DNA of 16,198 nt, taken from positions 1-16,198 of the forward strand of contig JAAYUR010000171.1 in assembly GCA_012517645.1 (NCBI GenBank). The letters run 5' to 3'. Both the position numbers and the translations under genes were made by a program. The notes beneath the pieces were generated by a model that was given only the letters and a program-made list of their open reading frames with translations, made no database searches and was not told the origin of the DNA. Positions within the stretch are counted from its first letter, which is position 1. Each line of letters begins with the position of its first letter. This document shows positions 8,184-13,440 of the stretch, piece after piece. The DNA is from Treponema sp. Its GTDB lineage: Bacteria; Spirochaetota; Spirochaetia; Treponematales; UBA12059.

Positions 8184-8210
8184 CACGGAGGACACGTAGA
8201 GCACGGAGAA
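8184..8210. repeat. 9-bp tandem repeat, three units
   Basis: Three consecutive 9-bp units begin at 8184, 8193 and 8202 and read CACGGAGGA, CACGTAGAG and CACGGAGAA. The CACG-TAG/GAG core is kept in all three. Similar CACGGAG ladders are, from memory, common intergenic repeats in environmental bacterial genomes; function is unknown. Confidence 0.75.
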
Positions 8211-8239
8211 GAGAGAAGAAAGAAGAAAGAAGAGAAAAA
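8205..8239. repeat. 35-nt uninterrupted polypurine tract
   Basis: Every base on the plus strand from 8205 to 8239 is A or G, mostly GAA/GAAA units. It begins inside the last unit of the 9-bp repeat. Such a mirror-like purine run can arise by slippage and can form triplex or stable RNA-DNA hybrids. It lies 42 bp past the rnhA stop. Confidence 0.8.
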
Positions 8240-8260
8240 TAGCAGAATCGGGCGATTCGG

Positions 8261-8356
8261 AACAGGATTATCGAGGTTGTGCGGATTAACAGGATCGGGG
8301 AAACACCAGCGCTATCACCCAATCCTGTCAATCCGCTTAATCATGATAATCCTGTT
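8261..8356. repeat. Imperfect long inverted repeat (possible REP- or MITE-like element)
   Basis: Left arm 8261-8296 and right arm 8321-8356 are 36 nt each and pair at 29 positions, around a 24-nt loop (8297-8320). The outer 12 nt (AACAGGATTATC) match perfectly. The inner blocks GCGGATT and ACAGGAT also match. The GGATTAACAGGAT theme resembles short intergenic repeats seen in several environmental bacteria (from memory). It lies between converging genes and could fold in either transcript, but has no clean T-tract for a classical terminator. Confidence 0.78.
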
Positions 8357-8465
8357 CTTATTTCACGGAAAACCTGGATCTTAGGCATCCGAGGCGGCGG
8401 CGGGCTTCGTTCCGGCGGTCGGTTCCGCGACGAGGGCGGCCAGGAGCTATTCCCCGGCTGCGCGA

Positions 8466-8491
8466 GGGGGGCGGCTTCCAGCGCGCCCCCC
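8466..8491 (-). terminator. Possible GC-rich hairpin downstream of fba
   Basis: GGGGGGCG (8466-8473) and CGCCCCCC (8484-8491) form a perfect 8-bp stem with a 10-nt loop, starting 9 bp past the fba stop on the minus strand. No U-run follows, so it may be a Rho-assisted pause or an mRNA 3' end stabiliser rather than an intrinsic terminator. Confidence 0.35.
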
Positions 8492-8500
8492 GAACCGGCG

Positions 8501-9499
8501 CTAGGCCCGGCCCGCGCTCCCCAGGACGTCCTGGTTCTTCCGGGCGTAGAGCTTCTTGAGCTCGTCCCGGGCGGGGCCGAGGTACTTGCGGGGATCGAAC
8601 TCGTCGGGCTTCTCGGCCAGGACCTTGCGGATCAGGGCCGTCATGGCCAGGCGGCCGTCGGAGTCGATGTTGATCTTGCAGACCGCGCTCTTGGCGGCCT
8701 CCCGGAGCTGGGACTCGGGGATGCCCACGGAGTCCGGCAAGCGGCCGCCGTACTGCTCGATCATCTTGACGTACTCCACTGGCACGCTGGACGATCCGTG
8801 CAGGACGATGGGGAAGCCCGGAATGCGCTTCTCGATCTCCTTGAGGATGTCGAATCTCAGGGGGGGCGGTATCAGGATCCCGTTGGCGTCCCGGGTGCAC
8901 TGCTCGGGCTTGAACTTGGCCCGGCCGTGGCTGGTGCCGATGGAGATGGCCAGGGAATCGACCCCGGTCTTCTTGACGAAGTCCTCCACCTCCTCGGGCC
9001 GGGTGTAGTGGCTGTGCTCCGCGGACACGTCGTCCTCCACGCCCGCCAGGACCCCGAGCTCGCCTTCCACGGAAACGTAGTCCTTCCGGGAGTGGGCGTA
9101 CTCGCAGACTTTCTTGGTCAGGGCAACGTTCTCCTCGTAGGGGAGGTGGGAACCGTCGATCATCACGCTGGAAAATCCGTTCTCGATGCAGTCCACACAG
9201 AGCTCGAAGGAGTCTCCGTGGTCCAGGTGAAGCACGATGGGGATGGGATACCCGAGCTCCTTGGCGTACTCGACGGCGCCCCGGGCCATGTGCCGGAGCA
9301 TGGTGGAATTGGCGTACTTGCGCGCCCCGGCGGAGACCTGGAGGATCACGGGTGATCGGGTCTCCACGCAGGCCTGGATGATGGCCTGGAGCTGCTCCAT
9401 GTTGTTGAAGTTATAGGCGGGCAGGGCGTAGCCCCCGGAGACCGCCTTCTTGAAGAGCTCCACGGTGTTGACCAGGCCGAGCTCCTTGTAACTTGTCAT
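8501..9499 (-). CDS. fba: Fructose-bisphosphate aldolase, class II
   Basis: Zinc-dependent glycolytic enzyme that splits fructose 1,6-bisphosphate into dihydroxyacetone phosphate and glyceraldehyde 3-phosphate. It is 332 aa and starts at ATG 9499, with AAGGAG (9511-9506) 6 nt upstream. HLDHGD carries the catalytic Asp93 and metal ligand His94. GELG (146-149), TSHGRAK (His191) and LHGSSSVP (His234) supply the remaining metal and phosphate contacts, and KINIDSD (275-281) matches the substrate-binding NxD segment. It is longer than the Bacillus type (about 285 aa) because of extra residues around 200-225 and a C-terminal extension, as in treponemal and related class IIB enzymes. It is monocistronic, with its own promoter and a divergent neighbour. 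In T. pallidum an aldolase also sits beside flaA genes (recalled). Confidence 0.97.
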   Translation of the reverse strand: MTSYKELGLVNTVELFKKAVSGGYALPAYNFNNMEQLQAIIQACVETRSPVILQVSAGARKYANSTMLRHMARGAVEYAKELGYPIPIVLHLDHGDSFELCVDCIENGFSSVMIDGSHLPYEENVALTKKVCEYAHSRKDYVSVEGELGVLAGVEDDVSAEHSHYTRPEEVEDFVKKTGVDSLAISIGTSHGRAKFKPEQCTRDANGILIPPPLRFDILKEIEKRIPGFPIVLHGSSSVPVEYVKMIEQYGGRLPDSVGIPESQLREAAKSAVCKINIDSDGRLAMTALIRKVLAEKPDEFDPRKYLGPARDELKKLYARKNQDVLGSAGRA

Positions 9500-9537
9500 C
9501 GTTCGCTCCTTATCTTAGGGGGAATGGATTCCGGAAT

Positions 9538-9566
9538 AGTCTAGAAAGCGGCCTTGCAGACGTCAA
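9538..9566 (-). promoter_or_regulatory. Promoter of fba
   Basis: Minus-strand TTGACG (9566-9561, 5 of 6) and TAGACT (9543-9538, 4 of 6) are spaced by exactly 17 bp. Transcription would start near 9531, giving a leader of about 30 nt that contains the AAGGAG ribosome-binding site. Confidence 0.7.
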
Positions 9567-9567
9567 G

Positions 9568-9596
9568 CCCCGGGACCGGATTGCCGGAACCCGGGG
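9568..9596. promoter_or_regulatory. GC-rich dyad between divergent promoters (possible operator)
   Basis: The left arm CCCCGGGACCGG (9568-9579) and right arm CCGGAACCCGGGG (9584-9596) are near-perfect inverted copies with one extra base, around a 4-nt centre ATTG. The dyad begins 2 bp from the fba -35 and covers the proposed -35 of the lipoprotein gene, so a bound protein could affect both. High GC makes chance dyads more likely. Confidence 0.4.
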
Positions 9597-9609
9597 GCCG
9601 GTGTAGGAT
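9581..9609 (+). promoter_or_regulatory. Candidate promoter of the 9617 lipoprotein gene
   Basis: TTGCCG (9581-9586) and TAGGAT (9604-9609) are spaced by 17 bp. The -10 ends 7 nt before ATG 9617, the same geometry as at the ABC exporter start. The AGGA inside the -10 could alternatively be a weak ribosome-binding site 8 nt from the ATG, so the leaderless reading is not certain. Confidence 0.45.
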
Positions 9610-9616
9610 TCGGGAC

Positions 9617-10510
9617 ATGCGAGGACGCGGCGACCTTGGGACAGTCCGATGCCTTCCACTCGCCCTGGCGATCCTTGCGGGTCTGCTCGCCTCCTGCTCC
9701 GCCCGCAGCGGCTTGATTCTGGTCGACCCCGCCCTATCCGTCCTGGATCCCGGGGCGGCCAGGGCCTACTCGACCTTCCGTGCCGCGGGCATCCGCTGGA
9801 CGGTCCGGGAGTATCCGGCCCGGACGGGGGAATCGGTGTTCGAGGAATTCGCGACCCGTCCCCCGGACTTCGTCCTCCTCACGCCCCTGCTGACCTCCGA
9901 GCTCCAATCCGTCCGGGAGGCCTTTCCGGAAGCCCGGATCCTGGGCACGGGCATACCCGAGGGGGGCCGCACGGTATCCGCTGTCTGGGATCCAGCGCCG
10001 GCCGCCCGGGAAGCGGGAATCCGGGCTGCCTCTTTCCTGAAGGACCGGGGGGAGGGGCTTCCGGAACCTCCGGAGGCGGTGATCCTGGTGTCTCCCGGGG
10101 CGGGGAGTTCCGCCGAGGCGGCCGAAGCCTTCCGGGAAGGCCTCGATGCCGTACGTCCGGGAACCCCGGTCCGGATCTTGGAGATTTCCGGCCCGGAAGG
10201 GCAGGCGGACTCTCTTTTCCGCGGGCTTGGCGGCCCCGGAGCGAAGGCGATACTCCTGGACGCCGGAGCCGCGGGATTTCGGGCCGCCCGGATCCTGGTG
10301 TCCCCCCCTTCCCGGTCCGACCCGCCCCCGGGGCCCCGATTCACGGTGCTCCGGTCCTCGCTTACGCCTCCCGAAAACCTCGGAACGAACCTGGTTCTGC
10401 TCCGGGATGCCCGAACCCTTTTTAGAGCGTTCCGGAGCGCCCTGAAGCGGGGGAAAACCGGCCCGATTCCCGTGCCGGAAACCATGGAATCCGCATCCCG
10501 GAGACGGTAA
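9617..10510 (+). CDS. Putative lipoprotein, periplasmic-binding-like fold, function unknown
   Basis: Predicted lipoprotein of 297 aa that I do not recognise as a named family. The start at ATG 9617 gives a signal peptide with lipobox LLASC and lipidated Cys27. An in-frame TTG at 9554 would place 21 extra residues before the signal and overlap the fba promoter, so it is not used. The mature chain alternates hydrophobic strands and helices (SGLILVDPALSVLD, PDFVLLTPLLTSELQSV, EAVILVSPGAGSSAEAAEAF, AKAILLDAGAAGFRAARIL). This resembles a type I periplasmic binding protein of the LacI/ribose or BMP kind, but only weakly. It lies between fba and the flaA operon and reads towards flaA, from which it is separated by 159 bp and a separate strong promoter. 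No transporter partner is in view. Confidence 0.72.
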   Translation: MRGRGDLGTVRCLPLALAILAGLLASCSARSGLILVDPALSVLDPGAARAYSTFRAAGIRWTVREYPARTGESVFEEFATRPPDFVLLTPLLTSELQSVREAFPEARILGTGIPEGGRTVSAVWDPAPAAREAGIRAASFLKDRGEGLPEPPEAVILVSPGAGSSAEAAEAFREGLDAVRPGTPVRILEISGPEGQADSLFRGLGGPGAKAILLDAGAAGFRAARILVSPPSRSDPPPGPRFTVLRSSLTPPENLGTNLVLLRDARTLFRAFRSALKRGKTGPIPVPETMESASRRR

Positions 10511-10526
10511 ACAGCTACCTTTAATC

Positions 10527-10546
10527 CGCGATTGGGGACAATCGCG
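10527..10546. promoter_or_regulatory. Perfect hairpin/dyad between the lipoprotein gene and flaA
   Basis: CGCGATTG (10527-10534) and CAATCGCG (10539-10546) form a perfect 8-bp stem with loop GGGA, 17 nt after the lipoprotein stop. No T-run follows directly; a TTTTT lies 25 nt later. It could help end the upstream transcript or act as a protein-binding dyad above the flaA promoter. Confidence 0.5.
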
Positions 10547-10570
10547 AAGCCGGTTTCAAAAGCGACGGAC

Positions 10571-10590
10571 TTTTTAAATTGGCTCAATTT
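10571..10590 (+). promoter_or_regulatory. AT-rich upstream element with 6-3-6 dyad at the flaA promoter
   Basis: TTTTT is followed by AAATTG (10576-10581), GCT and CAATTT (10585-10590), a perfect 6-bp inverted repeat. It stops 2 bp before the -35. In a GC-rich genome this AT patch fits an UP element for RNA polymerase alpha or a regulator site. Confidence 0.5.
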
Positions 10591-10592
10591 GT

Positions 10593-10621
10593 TTGACAAA
10601 GGAATGGCCGATATCTATAAT
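10593..10621 (+). promoter_or_regulatory. Perfect consensus sigma-70 promoter of the flaA operon
   Basis: TTGACA (10593-10598), a 17-bp spacer and TATAAT (10616-10621) match the housekeeping consensus at all 12 positions. Transcription would begin near 10628, with a leader of about 42 nt containing AGGAG (10657-10661). FlaA is thus probably made constitutively at a high level and not from a flagellar sigma-28 promoter. Confidence 0.88.
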
Positions 10622-10669
10622 TCGTACAACCGCAGGTATTTCACTCATGGGGCAAAAGGAGCCATTCGA

Positions 10670-11452
10670 ATGAAACGACGAGTCTCCCGATCGATATGCC
10701 TTGCGATCATATTGGTGAGCCTCCTGTCCGCAGGGGGCGTCTTCGCGCAGGAAAAACCCGTCAACCTGGAATCGAAGATAATCCAGGATTTCGACGATCC
10801 GGAGGCCCAGCCCTGGTTCGTCATGGGTAGCAAGTTCTCCACCGCGGAGTTCCCGAAGGTGGCCTACGTCAACTCCTGGCCGATCTCCATCTACGGCTAC
10901 AACCCCAAGGACAAGGACAAGCTCAAGACCCTGGGCGTGGCCATGCTCTTCGACCGGAAAGAGTACAACTGGGTGGACATCGTCCCGGGCAAGAAGACCG
11001 GATCCGGAGACAGCGTGAAGTACGAGCCCATGGAGCTTCCCCTGCCCGGCCGCGTGGCCATGCTGGACATGTGGATCTGGTCCGGCAACTTCAACTATTA
11101 CATCGAGGCGTTCATCCGGGACTACAAGGGCATCGTCCACACCATCTACATGGGGGACCTTAACCACGTGGGCTGGAAGAACTTCCGGATCAACATCCCC
11201 TCGAACATCCCCCAGTCCAAGAAGTACCTTCCCAAGCTGGAGGGACTCAAGCTGGTGAAATTCCGGATCTGGACCCGGCCCACCGAGGTGGCGGCCATCC
11301 CCGCGGGAGCCGAGGAGCCGGCCCACAAGAAGGCTATCTACTTCTACTTCGACCAGCTCAAGGTCCTCACGGACACCTACGAGGACATGTATGACGGCGA
11401 CGCGCTCACCTCGCCCGAACTCATCGAGCAGACCTGGAGCTCGGGGAAATAA
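10670..11452 (+). CDS. flaA: Flagellar filament outer layer protein FlaA (first paralogue)
   Basis: Sheath protein of the spirochaete periplasmic flagellum, exported by the Sec route and layered on the FlaB core. It is 260 aa and starts at ATG 10670, with AAAAGGAG ending 8 nt upstream; an earlier in-frame start (10532) lies before the promoter and is excluded. The signal peptide ends near GVFA|Q (26/27). Family features include NLESKIIQDFDDP at the mature N-terminus, the central GDLNHVGWKNFRINIP block (GWK at 168-170) and the C-terminal FDQLKVLTD strand (227-235) followed by an acidic tail. The second flaA follows 12 bp later in one operon. The exact correspondence to FlaA1 or FlaA2 of T. pallidum cannot be fixed by eye. 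Confidence 0.93.
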   Translation: MKRRVSRSICLAIILVSLLSAGGVFAQEKPVNLESKIIQDFDDPEAQPWFVMGSKFSTAEFPKVAYVNSWPISIYGYNPKDKDKLKTLGVAMLFDRKEYNWVDIVPGKKTGSGDSVKYEPMELPLPGRVAMLDMWIWSGNFNYYIEAFIRDYKGIVHTIYMGDLNHVGWKNFRINIPSNIPQSKKYLPKLEGLKLVKFRIWTRPTEVAAIPAGAEEPAHKKAIYFYFDQLKVLTDTYEDMYDGDALTSPELIEQTWSSGK

Positions 11453-11464
11453 GGGAGAACAGCC

Positions 11465-12202
11465 ATGAAGAAGATCATCCTAATCGCCCTTGCCCTGTGC
11501 CTCGCGGCCTTTGTTTCCGCCCAGACCGCGGTCGGGGATCCGAACCCCAACGACATCGGGGTGGACACCGCCCAGCAGAAGCTCAAGGAAGTCTCGGTGG
11601 ACAAATTCGAGGCCGCCGGCTTCTGGAAGGCCTTCATCTCCCCCGACGAGGGAACCATCCAGTACCGCCTCTTCGAGGGCAGCCCGGCCGGCAAGGCCAA
11701 CGAGCCCATCGCGGACGAGAGGTACGTCGGAATCGACCCCAAGGTGGCGGACAAGTTCGTCTTGGGCGTTCGCACCGACTTCTTCCGCCGGGGCTACAAC
11801 GAGATCCGGATCCTCGCGGACAAGCCCATCCCGATCGAGGGCATCAGCAAGACCGTGTCCGTGTGGGTCGCGGGCCGCAACCTGAACCACGTTTTAAAGC
11901 TCCTGATCCTGGACGCGTTCAATACCCCCTTCGAGCTGACCGTGGGCAAGCTGAACTTCCAGGGCTGGAAGAAGCTGACCATCGCCATTCCTCCCCAGAA
12001 CATGGACGGCGTGACGGGCATCATCCAGCGGAACTTCCACTTCAACTCCCGCATGGGCATAAAGATCGTCGGGTTCAAGATCGAGTGCGATCCCATGGAA
12101 GCCTTCGGAACCTACTATTTCTACATGGACGATCTCCGGGCCGTGACGGACCTCTTCGCGGAGGATTACCGGGACCCGGACGATATGGCGGACACCTGGT
12201 GA
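11465..12202 (+). CDS. flaA: Flagellar filament outer layer protein FlaA (second paralogue)
   Basis: Second FlaA-family sheath protein, 245 aa. It starts at ATG 11465; AAGGGAG (11451-11457) overlaps the stop of the first flaA and sits 7 nt upstream, tying the two genes translationally. The signal peptide is cleaved near VSA|Q (19/20). The chain shares the family layout with its neighbour: GKLNFQGWKKLTIAIP (GWK at 167-169, nearly the same position as in the first copy) and MDDLRAVTD (221-229) before an acidic end. The N-terminal half differs strongly from the first copy, so the duplication is old and the two proteins probably have distinct places in the filament (inference). A strong terminator follows 21 bp downstream. 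Confidence 0.92.
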   Translation: MKKIILIALALCLAAFVSAQTAVGDPNPNDIGVDTAQQKLKEVSVDKFEAAGFWKAFISPDEGTIQYRLFEGSPAGKANEPIADERYVGIDPKVADKFVLGVRTDFFRRGYNEIRILADKPIPIEGISKTVSVWVAGRNLNHVLKLLILDAFNTPFELTVGKLNFQGWKKLTIAIPPQNMDGVTGIIQRNFHFNSRMGIKIVGFKIECDPMEAFGTYYFYMDDLRAVTDLFAEDYRDPDDMADTW

Positions 12203-12214
12203 TACCGGGAATCG

Positions 12215-12220
12215 TATAAT
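12215..12220 (+). promoter_or_regulatory. Possible -10 element ahead of the kinase gene
   Basis: A perfect TATAAT lies between the flaA stop and the terminator hairpin. No good -35 is found at 16-18 bp and there is no extended -10 TGn. If used, transcription would start inside the hairpin sequence near 12227. Confidence 0.25.
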
Positions 12221-12223
12221 CGT

Positions 12224-12253
12224 AAGCCCTCCTCCCACGGAGGGCTTTTTTTT
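12224..12253 (+). terminator. Intrinsic terminator of the flaA operon
   Basis: AAGCCCTCC (12224-12232), loop TCCCAC and GGAGGGCTT (12239-12247) form a perfect 9-bp stem running into a track of eight T (12246-12253). It is a textbook Rho-independent terminator placed only 8 bp before the next start codon. Confidence 0.95.
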
Positions 12254-12261
12254 GAGGCGCC

Positions 12262-13440
12262 GTGAGCGACTACTTCGAATCATTACGCAGAATCTTCTTC
12301 TTCAAGGACCTCTCGGACGAGGAGATACGTCTGGTGGCCGAGGCTTGCCACGAGGAACTGCACTCGGCGGGGGACATACTCTTTTTCGAAGGGACCGCCG
12401 CGGACCGCTGTTACATAGTCCTGGAGGGCCGGGTCGAGGTCTGGAAGAATTATGAGGACCCCAAGCCGAGCCTGCTTGGGGTCCACGGACCGGGGCACTT
12501 CTTCGGAGAGCTGGCCCTGCTGGACGAGCTCCCCCGCTCGGCCACCGTGGTAGCCCGGGAAAAAACCCGGGTGCTTTTCCTGTACCGGGAAGATTTCCGG
12601 AACCTGATCCGGGACCACTCGTCCATCGCCCTTTCCGTGATGGTCTCCATCTCCTTCATGCTGCGCTCCTCCAACGAAGTGTTCCTGGAGGATCTTAAGA
12701 AACGGAACACCGAGCTGGAGGCGGCATACCGGGAGCTGGAGGAGGTCCACGCGGACCGCCTGCGCAACGAGCGCCTCTCCACCCTGGGCAAGTTCTCCTC
12801 CATGATCCTCCACGACATCCGGAATCCCCTGTCCATGCTCAAGGGCCTGCTTCAGCTCATGATCCTCAACATCCATGAACCGGAAAAGCTGGAGGGCAAC
12901 ATCCGGAACGCCTTGAGCGAGGTGTCCCGCCTGGAGAACCTGGCATCGGAGTTCCTGGATTATTCCCGCGGGGAAATGCGCCTGAACCTGGGGGTGACCA
13001 CCGCATCCTGGCTGTTCAAGCGGGTGGAGGAATCCATCCGGGAGCGGTTCCGGATCGCGGGCCTGTCCATCGTCGTGGATTGCCGCCTGGAGGACGCCCT
13101 GCTCCTGGACGGCGAACGGATCCTGCGGGCCCTCCTGAACGTGGCGGACAACGCCCGGAAGGCCATGTCCCCGGGCGGAGTCCTGACTCTCCGGGCCTTC
13201 CCGGAGGAGGACGCCAACGTATTCGTCCTGGAGGATACCGGAGAGGGCATGAGCCCGGAGGTCCTGGCCCACATCTTCGAGCCGTTCTATTCCTCCAGCA
13301 AGGCCGGGGGCACGGGCCTGGGTATGTTGATCGTCAAGAACGTGGTGGAAGCCCACGGGGGCACGGTGGAGGTGGAATCGGAACCGGGAAAGGGCACCCG
13401 GGTCCGGCTCTCGATCCCGAAACGATTGTCCGGCTACTGA
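12262..13440 (+). CDS. Soluble histidine kinase with N-terminal cyclic-nucleotide-binding domain
   Basis: Cytoplasmic two-component sensor kinase of 392 aa with no membrane segment. Residues about 10-125 are a CRP-like cyclic-nucleotide domain; its phosphate-binding cassette FGELALLDELPRSATV keeps Glu83 and Arg92, the residues that contact the ribose and phosphate of cAMP. A coiled coil follows (about 140-172). The phospho-acceptor domain carries H184 (LHDIRNPLS). The ATPase domain has the N-box LLNVADNA (N297), G1 DTGEG (325-329), F-box FEPF and G2 GGTGLG (349-354), all intact. It likely tunes autophosphorylation to cyclic nucleotide level (inference). No response regulator is visible. It starts at GTG 12262, with GAGG 4 nt upstream, right after the flaA terminator, and its 3' end overlaps the converging tatD by 7 bp. 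Confidence 0.93.
   Translation: MSDYFESLRRIFFFKDLSDEEIRLVAEACHEELHSAGDILFFEGTAADRCYIVLEGRVEVWKNYEDPKPSLLGVHGPGHFFGELALLDELPRSATVVAREKTRVLFLYREDFRNLIRDHSSIALSVMVSISFMLRSSNEVFLEDLKKRNTELEAAYRELEEVHADRLRNERLSTLGKFSSMILHDIRNPLSMLKGLLQLMILNIHEPEKLEGNIRNALSEVSRLENLASEFLDYSRGEMRLNLGVTTASWLFKRVEESIRERFRIAGLSIVVDCRLEDALLLDGERILRALLNVADNARKAMSPGGVLTLRAFPEEDANVFVLEDTGEGMSPEVLAHIFEPFYSSSKAGGTGLGMLIVKNVVEAHGGTVEVESEPGKGTRVRLSIPKRLSGY

Larger units (their letters stand above)
8163..8500. other. Gene-free convergent spacer between rnhA and fba
   Basis: A 338-bp stretch between two converging genes with no credible reading frame. Its left part holds a 9-bp tandem repeat, a polypurine run and a long inverted repeat, listed separately. 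It is more AT-rich than the flanking genes around 8205-8375. The right part (about 8376-8500) is very GC-rich and shows only one GC hairpin near the end of fba. Confidence 0.8.

Noticed and set aside
8261..8356. The long inverted repeat as a standard intrinsic terminator of rnhA.
   Set aside because: The arms carry seven mismatches, the loop is 24 nt and no T-run follows the right arm, so it is listed as a repeat.
8184..8356. The repeats as a CRISPR array.
   Set aside because: Units are 9 bp without spacers, and the longer pair is an inverted, not direct, repeat; no cas gene is present.
8279..9355. A 358-codon plus-strand frame opposite fba.
   Set aside because: Antisense to an aldolase with all metal ligands; the frame starts in the intergenic inverted repeat and has no ribosome-binding site.
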